A DNA stretch of 64,000 nucleotides. It comes from Pseudoalteromonas nigrifaciens. Its GTDB lineage: Bacteria; Pseudomonadota; Gammaproteobacteria; Enterobacterales; Alteromonadaceae. The stretch is taken from contig NZ_CP011036.1 in assembly GCF_002221505.1 (NCBI RefSeq), positions 1,302,001 to 1,366,000 on the forward strand. The letters run 5' to 3'. Under the pieces are notes generated by a model. The model saw only the letters and a list, made by a program, of their open reading frames with translations. It ran no database searches and was not told the origin of the DNA. Below, in pieces: positions 42,724-51,089 of the stretch (position 1 is the stretch's first letter; every line of letters begins with the position of its first letter). Made by a program: the position numbers and the translations under genes.

Positions 42724-43140
42724 CTATGCTAATTTTTTATCAAAGTCAGGGTTCATAGCGCGGTAGCATGCTGACTTCATGCAGCCTTTCGCGTTGTTAA
42801 GTGCGCTGTTCAATTCCTCGCGCGTGTCGGGTACGCGGCATTCAAAATTGCTACGCTCAACACCGTTGAAAAAGTCCCACTGAAAACGTGGTTCATCTGC
42901 GCTTACATCATTAGCGTAAATAGTCACTCGATAACCTACGCTTTTTTCAGGCACGCAGTTGGCTGCATCTTTTAGTAAATCGGCTAAGTATTGCTTATGA
43001 GACACGTTAGGCTTGCCGCTTTGAAGCAAGGCCCAGGCGAATGAATAAACATATTCGTTTAGGTCCATTTCACCGCCTTTTTGCTCTTTTAATTTAAAGC
43101 CATGCTTTAGAGCCAGGGCTTTGATTTTTGCATTGTTCAT
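42724..43140 (-). CDS. Phage hypothetical protein
   Basis: 138 residues, not recognised. It starts like a short helical DNA-binding segment (IKALALKHGFKLKEQKGG) and has a middle part with VYSFAWALLQSGKPNVSHKQYLADLLKD. Seven bases separate it from the next gene. In Alteromonadales prophages similar small proteins fill the leftward early operon. Confidence 0.6.
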   Translation of the reverse strand: MNNAKIKALALKHGFKLKEQKGGEMDLNEYVYSFAWALLQSGKPNVSHKQYLADLLKDAANCVPEKSVGYRVTIYANDVSADEPRFQWDFFNGVERSNFECRVPDTREELNSALNNAKGCMKSACYRAMNPDFDKKLA

Positions 43141-43142
43141 AT

Positions 43143-43514
43143 TTAAGCCCTCTTGCTTTGCAATAGCTTTGGTACAGGGAATAGTAAGAATCTGTTATCC
43201 AGCGGGCTTGCCTCTTTCTTTTCGCCAATAGATAAAACTTTTACGCGAATTGGATCTCTTTTAACCTCGGTTTCATAGCGATCGCCTCGACGTATTGATA
43301 ATAAGCATTGTGCGGCGCGCACTTTTGAGCATTTAAACTTTTTAACAATGTCGTCAGTTGAGAAAAAACAACCTGCCGCAAGCATTTTTTTAGCTGCAAG
43401 GGCAGTTGTTAGTTCAACTCCTTTTTTGATTTTAATTTTTGCTGACATATCATTTACCTCTGTCTGATTTAGCGCATACCAGTTATGCGCTCTGCGTTTA
43501 ACTTGTGGTTTCAT
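43143..43514 (-). CDS. Phage winged-helix-like hypothetical protein
   Basis: Up to 123 residues. FFSTDDIVKKFKCSKVRAAQCLLSI looks like a helix-turn-helix, and the rest is basic. The start at 43,514 overlaps the previous stop by one base. A second start at 43,448 (MSAKIKIKK) has a good AGAGG 9 bases upstream and could be the true one, giving 101 residues. Confidence 0.6.
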   Translation of the reverse strand: MKPQVKRRAHNWYALNQTEVNDMSAKIKIKKGVELTTALAAKKMLAAGCFFSTDDIVKKFKCSKVRAAQCLLSIRRGDRYETEVKRDPIRVKVLSIGEKKEASPLDNRFLLFPVPKLLQSKRA

Positions 43515-43714
43515 TAGGCTGCTAACTCTGCATCAGGTTCTTGCTTGTAGTTACTGCAAACCTCAACCGCGTACACACCTTTATTTAATTTTGAACAGCT
43601 ACCGTATTTAGCTTTCTTGCTATCACTGTTGATAGCAAAGCCTTTACAGGTGAAGTTCTGACAGCTAATACACGCTTTAGGCATACCTACTTTTGATATT
43701 TTCATGTTATGCAC
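43514..43714 (-). CDS. Phage small cysteine-rich protein
   Basis: 66 residues with five cysteines (CISCQNFTCKGF ... CSKL ... VCSNY), probably a small zinc-binding domain. The first ATG (43,714) overlaps the previous gene by 8 bases; the ATG at 43,705 (MKISKVG) is an alternative. Function unknown. Confidence 0.6.
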   Translation of the reverse strand: MHNMKISKVGMPKACISCQNFTCKGFAINSDSKKAKYGSCSKLNKGVYAVEVCSNYKQEPDAELAA

Positions 43715-44153
43715 TCGCTTTTAGTTGGCTTGCTGTAAGTCGCTCATATTTTTTCTGCGTTATGCCATGGGCTTTAATTGCTTCACTCGAATTTATACCG
43801 CTATCTATTTTCTCTTTAATAGCGACAAGCAATAAATGCTGGTTATTGCGCTGTATATTGCGAATGTCAGGCTTCTTTATATTTTGCTTCTCTAGCTGGT
43901 AGTAAATTGCGCCAACTGATACGCCTATTTCTTTGGCTATAACTGTCACGGTTTTAGTCTTTAGCTGCTCAGGGACGTTAGCATTTTTTATTTTTAATGC
44001 TGGAACGTTACCCTTAAAAGCCACTTTATTTTTTTCCATGTGGTAACGGATTGTTTCAGGGTAAACCTCGAACTTGTCAGCTACTTCCTTAATTGGCAGG
44101 GTTTTGACAAGCTCTAAAATTAGACTTATATCTTGCTCGCTTAATTTTTTCAT
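43707..44153 (-). CDS. Phage multi-HTH regulatory-like protein
   Basis: 148 residues with at least two helix-turn-helix-like units: IKEVADKFEVYPETIRYHMEKNK (about 20-45) and VIAKEIGVSVGAIYYQLEKQNIKK (about 72-95), and possibly a third near SEAIKAHGITQKKYERL. It may be a transcription factor or a DNA-packaging-type recognition protein. Starts 4 bases inside the preceding methyltransferase stop (ATGA). Confidence 0.65.
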   Translation of the reverse strand: MKKLSEQDISLILELVKTLPIKEVADKFEVYPETIRYHMEKNKVAFKGNVPALKIKNANVPEQLKTKTVTVIAKEIGVSVGAIYYQLEKQNIKKPDIRNIQRNNQHLLLVAIKEKIDSGINSSEAIKAHGITQKKYERLTASQLKASA

Positions 44154-44779
44154 GCTGCTTTCCTTTTATTTAATTTGCCCACTTCATCACCCCAAACAGA
44201 CCAACCCTTTACGCGCTTGCGAGAGAAAAGCTCGATGCGCGGTACATCACCGGCCAATTCAACACACGCTTCTCTAAACTCATCTGGCTTTTCACTGTGC
44301 TGGCGTACTGGCAATGCTCCGGCGTACACGCCAAGCCCTAGCACTTCATCAAGGCTTTTTGAGTCATAGTTACCAACGGCGCGTACTGAGCGGCCTGAAA
44401 CTTTTGGCTTGCCTTTAACAGCTATAATTGCTGATTCACTGCCTGCGCGGGTCCAAAACCCCATGCCAAAAACAGGGTTGTTGTGAACGGTTAATTTATT
44501 CCAATTAAAGCCATTCATATTTTTAAGCGTAAAGCCCCATGCTTTAACAACGTCCAGGGCTTCTTGCGGCATTGCGCCCACGTACCACATAACTAATATG
44601 CAATCGTCTGCGGCTATATCATCAATAGGCATCGCTTTTAGCTCGTCTACGCTCATTGTTGACTTGTATTGGTGCGCCGCGCCGCTTGTCATGCTTCCGC
44701 CTGTTTTTTTATTGCCAAACTGCCAAGCAGGGTCGCAGTAAATAAGGTTGAATTTTTGGCCGTTAAATTGTTCAAACAT
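44150..44779 (-). CDS. MT-A70 family adenine-N6 DNA methyltransferase
   Basis: 209 residues. The catalytic motif is DPAW in NLIYCDPAWQFGNKK (a DPPW variant). Other MT-A70 features are SVDELKAMPIDDIAADDCILVMWYV, GFWTRAGSESAI, and HSEKPDEFREACVEL with RIELFSRKRVKGWSVWGDE. There is no restriction enzyme nearby, so it is an orphan methyltransferase, probably protecting phage DNA from host restriction or timing its gene expression. The recognition sequence is unknown. Confidence 0.88.
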   Translation of the reverse strand: MFEQFNGQKFNLIYCDPAWQFGNKKTGGSMTSGAAHQYKSTMSVDELKAMPIDDIAADDCILVMWYVGAMPQEALDVVKAWGFTLKNMNGFNWNKLTVHNNPVFGMGFWTRAGSESAIIAVKGKPKVSGRSVRAVGNYDSKSLDEVLGLGVYAGALPVRQHSEKPDEFREACVELAGDVPRIELFSRKRVKGWSVWGDEVGKLNKRKAA

Positions 44780-44789
44780 GGGGCGCTCC

Positions 44790-45503
44790 TTACATGCACA
44801 TTAAGAGTGCTGGGTATTGCAAGCCAATTGGCGCGAACGGAATATCGTCGTCGTAAAAGTCATTACCTGGACCCATTGGGTTACCTGCTGTTCCTTGCTG
44901 TTGTCCGCCGTTCATGTATTGGCTGTTTGATACGCCTTGCTGCGCTTGACCTCCTTGCTGTTGGCCTTGGCTATTTTGGCGCTGAGCTTGTCCGTTACCT
45001 TGGCGCTGCGCTTGGCTATTGCCTTGGTAATTATTATTACTATTGCCGTGAGAATTATTACCCTGCGCTTGGCCTTGGTTATTGCCTTGTGCGTGGTTGT
45101 TTTGTTGGCCTTGGTAATTATTATTACCTTGGTTGCCCTGAGTTTGCCCGCCTTGTCGAGCGCCTAGCATTTGCATTTGGCCGGTAAAACCATCAACTAC
45201 AACCTCAGTTGTGTACTTTTCTTGGCCTTGTTGGTCGGTCCATTTACGCGTTTGCAATTTACCTTCAACGTAAATTTGTGAGCCTTTGCGCACGTACTCG
45301 CCTGTAATTTCTGCAAGCTTGCCAAACAGCACAACTCGGTGCCATTCGGTTTTTTCAACTGCTTGGCCTGTGTTTTTATCTTTGTAGTTTTCACTTGTAG
45401 CAAGTGTTACGTTGGCTACTGCGTTACCATTAGGCATGTAACGTACTTCTGGATCTTGTCCGCAATTGCCTACTAAAATTACTTTGTTCACTCCGCGTGC
45501 CAT
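44790..45503 (-). CDS. ssb: Phage single-stranded-DNA-binding protein
   Basis: 237 residues. N-terminal OB fold (about 1-110) with [38 protein letters not shown] and [20 protein letters not shown]. The long linker (about 120-205) is rich in G, Q and N (for example [11 protein letters not shown]). The acidic tip DDDIPF, normally the extreme C-terminus that binds partner proteins, is followed here by 14 extra residues. It works with the Rad52-type annealase in the same operon. Confidence 0.92.
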   Translation of the reverse strand: MARGVNKVILVGNCGQDPEVRYMPNGNAVANVTLATSENYKDKNTGQAVEKTEWHRVVLFGKLAEITGEYVRKGSQIYVEGKLQTRKWTDQQGQEKYTTEVVVDGFTGQMQMLGARQGGQTQGNQGNNNYQGQQNNHAQGNNQGQAQGNNSHGNSNNNYQGNSQAQRQGNGQAQRQNSQGQQQGGQAQQGVSNSQYMNGGQQQGTAGNPMGPGNDFYDDDIPFAPIGLQYPALLMCM

Positions 45504-45526
45504 GATCGGCTCCTTACTTTGTTTGA

Positions 45527-46681
45527 TTAAAAAGGTATAACTGTGCGCTCGCCGTTATGACCTGGCGCAGTGACAATGTGGTTAGCTTCAAGCTGCTCGA
45601 CTAAGCGGGCTGCTCGGTTGTAACCAATTCTAAATTTGCGCTGAATGCGCGAGACTGATGCGCTCTCCGTTTCTTGAACAAACGCTTTGGCTTCTTCATA
45701 GAATGCGTCATTGCCGTTGCTGTCTTGATACTTGGCGTTGTGTTCGGCAATCAGCGACTCGTTACCATCGTCTTGCTCGCTACTATCCAAACCGCTATCA
45801 ATAAGCTCGGTAACCAGCTGGACGATTTCACAAGCAACCAAGCAAAAGTCAGCATCAAGCTTGATAGGCATATCGTCTTTAGGTATGTCGGCATTTTCTT
45901 CTTTGAGAGCGTCCGAATAATTAACTTGCTTAATCGCGCCGTCGCTTTGGAGATTAAACTTAATGCGATCACTCCAGTTCAGCGCCAGCTTAGTTACTCG
46001 CTTGCCGCTTAACTCTAAGTGCGCTTTAACTTCATCACCATCAAGTTCATGGCCTTTAAGCTTTACGCTTGCGCCGCTATCATCTGCCTCTTGCATTTCT
46101 GCGTCAGAGCCAATAGCAAAGCCTTGAGGTGTATTAAAGTTTGTTAGCCAGTCAGTTAAAAAAACATCTAAATCATACTGTCCAAACGCAGGGACAATTG
46201 GCAATGTTCCAAGTGACTTGCGAAGTAGGGCGGTAAGCTCTTCTGCTTTATTAAAGCTTGAGCTGTTAACCACTAATAAACCGCTATCCATATCAATGAA
46301 CGCGTACTGCATGCTTGATTTAGTGAATGCTTGCGGTAGTAGTGTGTGCAATACATTTTCTTTTAGCTCGTTGCGTTCTTTCATTCTTACCAAGCGGTTT
46401 TCTTCAAGCTCTATTTGATCTACTTTTTCAGCTACCATTTCGTTGATAACAGAAGCCGGCAGGATCTTTTCTTCACGCTTTGCGCAAACTAAAATTCTAC
46501 GGTCAGAGAAATGCGCTAGTGACTCGCCATATTTACCAAATGCTTTAGCCCAACCAAATGTTGATAGCTCTTGCTGTCCGCAATGGCGAAAAGCATCTTG
46601 CTCAAGCGCTGCGTTGAAATCATCGCTTTTAAACTCAGCATCTTGCTTGAATTTGTAAACTACTAAATTAGTGAAAAACAT
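45527..46681 (-). CDS. rdgC: RdgC recombination-associated protein fused to an FtsK-gamma-like domain
   Basis: 384 residues. Residues about 1-310 match RdgC ([46 protein letters not shown]), a ring-shaped DNA-binding protein that restrains RecA. The last 60 residues (about 324-384) instead match the winged-helix gamma domain of Fts[21 protein letters not shown] and then [14 protein letters not shown]. coli FtsK-gamma has the near-identical [20 protein letters not shown] and HNGNREV. In FtsK this domain reads KOPS sequences and contacts XerD. A fusion of the two functions is notable. Confidence 0.87.
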   Translation of the reverse strand: MFFTNLVVYKFKQDAEFKSDDFNAALEQDAFRHCGQQELSTFGWAKAFGKYGESLAHFSDRRILVCAKREEKILPASVINEMVAEKVDQIELEENRLVRMKERNELKENVLHTLLPQAFTKSSMQYAFIDMDSGLLVVNSSSFNKAEELTALLRKSLGTLPIVPAFGQYDLDVFLTDWLTNFNTPQGFAIGSDAEMQEADDSGASVKLKGHELDGDEVKAHLELSGKRVTKLALNWSDRIKFNLQSDGAIKQVNYSDALKEENADIPKDDMPIKLDADFCLVACEIVQLVTELIDSGLDSSEQDDGNESLIAEHNAKYQDSNGNDAFYEEAKAFVQETESASVSRIQRKFRIGYNRAARLVEQLEANHIVTAPGHNGERTVIPF

Positions 46682-46689
46682 ATATACCC

Positions 46690-46833
46690 CTACTTAACTG
46701 TTAATAAAATTACTGTGGCTACTAAAAGTATTCTTAATACTGAGGTAGTAACCATCTTTAAAAAATCTCTGCGCTTTTGCTTTTCCAGTGCGCTTGAGCT
46801 GTTTCCGGTTATTGCCATGTAGTCGTGCATCAT
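46690..46833 (-). CDS. Phage small membrane protein
   Basis: 47 residues: MMHDYMAITGNSSSALEKQK, a short basic region, then one C-terminal membrane helix (VLRILLVATVILLTV). The start overlaps the stop of the preceding gene by one base (TAATG), so it is translationally coupled. It was found by reading the 150-base gap. Role unknown. Confidence 0.6.
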   Translation of the reverse strand: MMHDYMAITGNSSSALEKQKRRDFLKMVTTSVLRILLVATVILLTVK

Positions 46834-47072
46834 TAGGCTGCTCGCTTAGCTTTTGCTACTAATGGAATGCCGCCTGCGGCTTCAATCATGTTGTGCATCT
46901 TTTTACACACGTTATAAGCCTCAATTCTATTTCGAGTGAAAACGCAACCCGGTAACGTCCAGCCTTCTGAGCCCTGGGACTTAGATGCTTTAACAATGGC
47001 CAGGCCAAACTGAATATCATCACAGCGCAAATGCTCGACCATTCTTAATTGTGGAACTCTTAAATCTTTCAT
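46833..47072 (-). CDS. Phage hypothetical protein
   Basis: 79 residues, not recognised. Contains VEHLRCDDIQFGLAIVKASKSQG and a C-terminal alanine/lysine tail. Its stop overlaps the start of the 47-residue membrane protein. Confidence 0.55.
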   Translation of the reverse strand: MKDLRVPQLRMVEHLRCDDIQFGLAIVKASKSQGSEGWTLPGCVFTRNRIEAYNVCKKMHNMIEAAGGIPLVAKAKRAA

Positions 47073-47128
47073 ATGAACCTCGGTTAAAAGAGCTGCGCCC
47101 GTAGGCGCTGGCTCGGTCGGAGTTAAAA

Positions 47129-48334
47129 TTAAGCGGCTAATGCTTTATTTAAGCGCTGCTCTAGCAGTTCGATATAGCTTTCAGCGTGCATTAGCTGGTT
47201 GCATATGCGATCTAGCTCGTCGTTATCTGCGCGGTCACGGTCGCTAGGCCATAAATCAAGCGGGTCGTAACCTAGCTTTTCGCCATTTTCAAAAACAGGC
47301 GACTTAAAGTTATTGCCTAAAAGTGGTTCGTTTTGGTCAAGCATGCGGTTAACGTCGGTTAGCGCTTGGTGCTGTTCTTCGCTCTCTGTGGCTGCGTCTT
47401 GCTCTGCTGCCCTAGTAACGTCGGCTTGTAGCTGTTCTACTTGCTGGGATTCAACCTGGCTCGTTACTTGCTGCGCTTGCTCAACTTGTAGCTGCTGCGT
47501 GTGCATCATGGTCAATTGCTGAATAACTTGTGCTAGCACTTGGCTAACTTCGTTAGTGCGATTGCCAAACTTATCTTCGCTTGGTGTAAAGTTTTCAAGC
47601 TGTTGAATGCGAGCCATAACCTCTTGGCTCGATTTGCCAAAGTAGTTCATAGGATCATTGCGCAGATTATTAATGCGCTGTTCGATTTCTTGCGCTTGTT
47701 TTTGTAGACGTTCTTGCTGTGCAATGGCTTCTTGCTGAATGCGTAATTGTTCGCGCTCTGCTTCTACTGCTTCTGCTGCTTTAGCGGCTTGATACATACC
47801 GCTAAGCGTTTCAAGCACTTCTTTTTTGGTGTCGATAGCGTCGTGTATAATTTCCTTGTCGAAAATATCGGTTTCAATTAAATCAACTGACTCTATGGTG
47901 TCTGCTATAAACTTGGCTGGCTGGCCTTTGCATTGCTCAATAAAATAGCGAATGTCGGCTATTTCTTGGCGCTGTTTGTTTAAAAACGCTTCACGCTCTG
48001 CGGCCTTGCGCGCTGCTTCTTCTTTGCGAAAGGTATCTTCATCTTCAAACGCAACAACAATAGGTTTAAAAATGTCGTTAACCTTGGCGCTTAAATCATC
48101 TGCGTAGGTTTTCACTTCGGCAGTAAAGTCCAGGCGGCGACGCTTAATTGATTCAACAAGCTTGTTGCGCTCAGTGCGGATTTTGCGACCTTCTTTAAAG
48201 TCGTCGTCGTCTTTCATATCGAGCGTTAGCTTTTTAGGGTATTTTTTACGTAAATCAGCAAGACCTTGTTTTGTTAGATCTTCTTGAAAAACGATTTCAA
48301 CTAAATTAGTTGCAGTGGTTGATTGCTCACTCAT
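47129..48334 (-). CDS. Phage coiled-coil protein next to the Rad52-like annealase
   Basis: 401 residues, highly charged. EIVFQEDLTKQGLADLRKKYPKKLTL begins a DUF1351-like pattern; long coiled coils follow (about 90-240, AEREAFLNKQRQEIADI, AEREQLRIQQEAIAQQERLQKQAQEI) and glutamine-rich helices (about 285-330). It ends 4 bases from the annealase gene upstream. Proteins of this kind sit beside Sak/Rad52-type annealases in many phages and may help load the annealase; not demonstrated. Confidence 0.7.
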   Translation of the reverse strand: MSEQSTTATNLVEIVFQEDLTKQGLADLRKKYPKKLTLDMKDDDDFKEGRKIRTERNKLVESIKRRRLDFTAEVKTYADDLSAKVNDIFKPIVVAFEDEDTFRKEEAARKAAEREAFLNKQRQEIADIRYFIEQCKGQPAKFIADTIESVDLIETDIFDKEIIHDAIDTKKEVLETLSGMYQAAKAAEAVEAEREQLRIQQEAIAQQERLQKQAQEIEQRINNLRNDPMNYFGKSSQEVMARIQQLENFTPSEDKFGNRTNEVSQVLAQVIQQLTMMHTQQLQVEQAQQVTSQVESQQVEQLQADVTRAAEQDAATESEEQHQALTDVNRMLDQNEPLLGNNFKSPVFENGEKLGYDPLDLWPSDRDRADNDELDRICNQLMHAESYIELLEQRLNKALAA

Positions 48335-48338
48335 GGCT

Positions 48339-49277
48339 CTATACTCCGTGGTTTAGTTTATTTAGCGCGTCTGTATGCGCTTGGTTAACGCGAGCAACAT
48401 AATCGCTGCTATCTACGTTGGCTGATTTACAGTGACCTTTAAGCTCTTGCAGTAAGTGCTTATGGTTCAGGGTTAATACTGATTCGTTTTCTGCTGTGGC
48501 TATGCGGTCAAAAATAGACGTGTTAAGCCAGGTGATGAACTTTTTGTTAGCAGCTAGGTTGTTCTCTTGCGCTTTTGCTTCAAGCTCAGCTTTTTTGCGG
48601 TCTTTTATTTCAATGGCTTTGTTGCGTATATCAATGCGGTTAAGCGCCGCTGCAAACTTGTAGGCTTGGTTGTAATGCTCGCGCATTGTTTCCATGCTTG
48701 TAGCTTGCTCGATAGCATCAAGGTACTTATCAAATTTGGCCGATGGCATTGCCCAATCGGGCAGGGCAGGTGGAAACCACTCTGCATCCATTCTAGGTCC
48801 GCCCTTATTGCCTTTGCTGAGCGGTATGCGGATATACTCGCCGTTACACTCAAAGCGATTTTGAACCGGTGCGCACGTTGCAAACTCGGTATCAAGTGAG
48901 TAAAGGTAACGGCCAATGCCGAACTGAACCGCGCAGCGTTTCATAGCGCCAGACAAAGCACCCTTTAGCGCTTCAATTTGCGTGTACTCTGAGCCATCCC
49001 ATTTCGTGATCCATTTATCGCCAAAGCGAACTTTTAAGCCGCACAAGTAGCCTTTTCCGGCTGCCGCTTCTTGATAAATGTTTTCCCAGGCATCAATACC
49101 TACAACATCATCAAGTCGCTGCTGAATAGCGCGGTTAGTGATGTAAGGAATAACCATTACCCATGGCTTTTGCTTTGCTGTTACGCCACTTTGTTGAACG
49201 CGCCACTCAATGTCGTGCTCTTCAAACGGATCAGCTAGTAAGCGCTGAATCTCTGCTGGTGTTTTATTGTTGCTCAT
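48339..49277 (-). CDS. Rad52/Rad22-family single-strand annealing protein
   Basis: 312 residues. The annealase core (about 1-170) has MVIPYITNRAIQQRLDDVVGIDAWENIY, GYLCGLKVRFGDKWITKWDG, EALKGALSGAMKRCAVQFGIGRYLYSL, all matching the Rad52/22 family. The rest is helical and probably binds SSB. It promotes phage recombination like lambda Redβ; I do not see a matching exonuclease in the operon. Confidence 0.88.
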   Translation of the reverse strand: MSNNKTPAEIQRLLADPFEEHDIEWRVQQSGVTAKQKPWVMVIPYITNRAIQQRLDDVVGIDAWENIYQEAAAGKGYLCGLKVRFGDKWITKWDGSEYTQIEALKGALSGAMKRCAVQFGIGRYLYSLDTEFATCAPVQNRFECNGEYIRIPLSKGNKGGPRMDAEWFPPALPDWAMPSAKFDKYLDAIEQATSMETMREHYNQAYKFAAALNRIDIRNKAIEIKDRKKAELEAKAQENNLAANKKFITWLNTSIFDRIATAENESVLTLNHKHLLQELKGHCKSANVDSSDYVARVNQAHTDALNKLNHGV

Positions 49278-49281
49278 TGGC

Positions 49282-49578
49282 TTAGCTCGCTAACTTGATT
49301 AGTGGTGCAAACGACTTGTCTTGCTTTTTGTATGCACGAACTTGGTTAAATACATGCTCAAGCTGGGCTACTGCGTCAGCGTCGGTTAGCGTGATCATGA
49401 ATGACTTAGCCGATACGCCATTAACGTAAATAAACACGTTAATAAACGGCGTCTGTGCGTTGGTAACTACATTTACATGCACGTTTTCACGAAAGTTGAA
49501 TGATTCAACTGCAAGCGCTGCAATTAGCGATTTCGCTTCAAGTGATAAAGCAGGGAATATTTGGGTTTTATGACTCAT
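49282..49578 (-). CDS. Phage hypothetical protein, first of the leftward operon
   Basis: 98 residues, not recognised. Compact alpha/beta sequence (ALAVESFNFRENVHVNVVTNAQTPFINVFIYVNGVSAKSFMITLTDAD). First gene after the leftward early promoter at 49,621-49,648; it ends 4 bases before the annealase gene. Confidence 0.65.
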   Translation of the reverse strand: MSHKTQIFPALSLEAKSLIAALAVESFNFRENVHVNVVTNAQTPFINVFIYVNGVSAKSFMITLTDADAVAQLEHVFNQVRAYKKQDKSFAPLIKLAS

Positions 49579-49620
49579 GTTGACCGCCTGTTTTGTATAA
49601 CTCGTTAAACAATGATTGAA

Positions 49621-49671
49621 AGTATATTGATTTATACAGTTCAGTCAAGCTGTTTGTTTAATTAATTATAC
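49621..49671 (-). promoter_or_regulatory. Leftward early promoter (pL-like) with two repressor operators
   Basis: On the minus strand a -35 TTGACT (49,648-49,643), 16-base spacer and -10 TATACT (49,626-49,621) form a strong sigma-70 promoter for the operon starting at 49,578. Operator 1, GTATA-N6-TATAC, is at 49,622-49,637 inside the promoter; operator 2, GTTTA-N6-TATAC, is at 49,656-49,671, just upstream. The same 16-base pattern occurs at the rightward promoter. Confidence 0.8.
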
Positions 49672-49683
49672 ATGCGGGGTAAT

Positions 49684-49709
49684 AAAAAACACCTAAGTAG
49701 GTGCTTTTT
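49684..49709. terminator. Bidirectional terminator between pL and the repressor operon
   Basis: CACCTA (49,690-49,695) pairs with TAGGTG (49,698-49,703) and is flanked by A-runs and T-runs on both sides. It should end the leftward repressor operon. Confidence 0.75.
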
Positions 49710-49732
49710 ATTGTTGAGCAGGTTTGCTGAGG

Positions 49733-50035
49733 TTATTTATTTTTACATTTATACGCATCAGCTGAAACGCTTGGGGCGTAACCTCCGTTAATTGAGTGCC
49801 ACACTAAATGCGTGCCCCCCAGGTCTATGGCTTGCTGCTTGGCCTGCTCTTTAGCATTATTTATACCCGTTGTGGCCGCCAACCCTCCCCAGCCAGACGT
49901 TCCTGTTACGTTGGTAATGAATTGGCATCCGGTAACTTCACTTAGTACAGTTTCTTTGATTTCACCGATAGCCTGTTGAGAAGCACAGCCAGCAATAGCG
50001 GCCGATATAATTGCAATTGTTATTCTTCCATTCAT
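49733..50035 (-). CDS. Phage-encoded lipoprotein (DUF4156-like)
   Basis: 100 residues. Signal peptide with lipobox IAGC (Cys 17). The mature part (GCQFITNVTGTSGWG, GINNAKEQAKQQAIDLGGTHLVW, SADAYKC) resembles DUF4156 small lipoproteins. Probably on the inner face of the outer membrane; a candidate for lysogenic conversion or exclusion of other phages. Last gene of the repressor operon. Confidence 0.72.
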   Translation of the reverse strand: MNGRITIAIISAAIAGCASQQAIGEIKETVLSEVTGCQFITNVTGTSGWGGLAATTGINNAKEQAKQQAIDLGGTHLVWHSINGGYAPSVSADAYKCKNK

Positions 50036-50052
50036 TCTAACATCCTGAACAT

Positions 50053-50244
50053 TTATTTTTTATTGAATATATTTCTGCAGGACATAGCTACAAGCTTTGC
50101 AGCCGTGTCTGATTTTGCGTTTCCTATATTGCTAAGAACGCACTCATCAGCGTTTGCAGGGGTTAAATAGGCTTGTATAGCTGCAAAGGCTATTAAGGCG
50201 GCAATCACACTAGCTACCACTGTATTTCTAGTCTTTTGATTCAT
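50053..50244 (-). CDS. Phage small exported protein
   Basis: 63 residues: an N-terminal membrane segment or signal (NTVVASVIAALIAFAAIQAYL) and a short exported part with DECVLSNIGNAKSDTAAKLV and a second cysteine in AMSCRNIF. Similar short proteins with this C..L..N..GA.SD.AA pattern are common in prophages; role unknown. It may be cotranscribed with its neighbours from the repressor promoter. Confidence 0.65.
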   Translation of the reverse strand: MNQKTRNTVVASVIAALIAFAAIQAYLTPANADECVLSNIGNAKSDTAAKLVAMSCRNIFNKK

Positions 50245-50271
50245 TAATAACCTCTTTACCAGTAACCGGGT

Positions 50272-50391
50272 TTAAAAATCCTGAATAACCTGTTTTGCTA
50301 CGCCGATTATCGTGCAGTTTCCGTTGATGGGCATGGTTGGGTGGCTGTTATTAAAGGGCTTTAAATATTTGGCCCCGTCATCTATCACTAA
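50272..50391 (-). pseudogene. Broken second copy of the repressor 3' end
   Basis: Reads LVIDDGAKYLKPFNNSHPTM and on to VIQDF and a stop. It matches the last 39 residues of the intact CI-like repressor (51,394-52,038) except for a few substitutions. No upstream part is present. It abuts the stop of the Rap1a-like gene. This looks like a scar of recombination between two related prophage repressor genes, with cargo genes between. Confidence 0.85.
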
Positions 50392-50404
50392 CAAAAGTCT
50401 TTGC

Positions 50405-50755
50405 TTAGTCTTTATCTTCACTTGGGCAAGAAAAGGATTCAAATAATGAGCTTTGAATTAATGTTCTTGCTGGCAAGTGCCAATCTTCGGGGTTGCTGTT
50501 AAGGTACTTTGCAATCATAGCTAGTATTTGATTTCTGTTAACCTTGCTTGGAGTGCATAAGAAGGGAGCTGTTGAGTCATATACCCCTATCGCGTAGCCC
50601 GCATACTCAAAGGCTTTTAAGTAATCTGTATCCTTATCGTTTGCCTCTGCTTTTAAATATTGTCGCATCGGCTCACGGAGATCGTTACCTGAATAAAAAT
50701 AAGCGTTAGTCGAGAAGGCTGTAAAAAGAAGTAGTGCCGAGATAATACTTTGCAT
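50405..50755 (-). CDS. Exported Rap1a/Tai-type immunity-like protein
   Basis: 116 residues with a signal peptide (about 1-18, SIISALLLFTAFSTNAYF). The mature C-terminus APFLCTPSKVNRNQILAMIA then LNSNPEDWHLPARTL...SFSCP matches the Rap1a immunity fold, which neutralises type VI secretion amidase effectors in Serratia. Two cysteines (CT and CP) fit its disulfide. No effector gene is nearby. The frame is open upstream to 50,914, but ATG at 50,755 begins a clear signal peptide and has AGGATT upstream. Confidence 0.72.
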   Translation of the reverse strand: MQSIISALLLFTAFSTNAYFYSGNDLREPMRQYLKAEANDKDTDYLKAFEYAGYAIGVYDSTAPFLCTPSKVNRNQILAMIAKYLNSNPEDWHLPARTLIQSSLFESFSCPSEDKD

Positions 50756-50786
50756 GATCAATCCTAATTCCGCAATTATTGGATGG

Positions 50787-51089
50787 TTAAAGGTACTTAA
50801 TGGCTGCGACAACCAACCCAGCGCTGCTGAAAATAGAGACAAGCACCCACACTTTAAAGCTAGAAAGGCTAAGTTTAAGTTCAAAAATTTCAGTACGCAG
50901 GCTCTTAAACTCACCGCTGTGAACTTTTAACTCGCCCTTGATCTCGCTAATGTCGCGCTTAATATAGTCAACGTCTGATTCGAGTTTTGCTATTCTGGTT
51001 TCCATGTCGCCACCACCGCCATTGCCTGATTTTTTACTGTTTTTATTATCACCCATAAAATCAATATCTACAATGTTACTCTTGCTCAT
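50787..51089 (-). CDS. Phage coiled-coil protein with C-terminal membrane anchor
   Basis: 100 residues. A polar start with a glycine run (GNGGGGD), a coiled coil (about 30-78, LESDVDYIKRDISEIKGELK) and one membrane helix at the end (VLVSIFSSAGLVVAAIKYL). The layout is like XhlA-type or exclusion-type membrane proteins. It overlaps the previous gene by 14 bases. Confidence 0.65.
   Translation of the reverse strand: MSKSNIVDIDFMGDNKNSKKSGNGGGGDMETRIAKLESDVDYIKRDISEIKGELKVHSGEFKSLRTEIFELKLSLSSFKVWVLVSIFSSAGLVVAAIKYL

Noticed and set aside
44669..45187. 172-residue plus-strand frame over ssb
   Set aside because: Antisense shadow of the low-complexity SSB linker (codons for G, Q, N read backwards).
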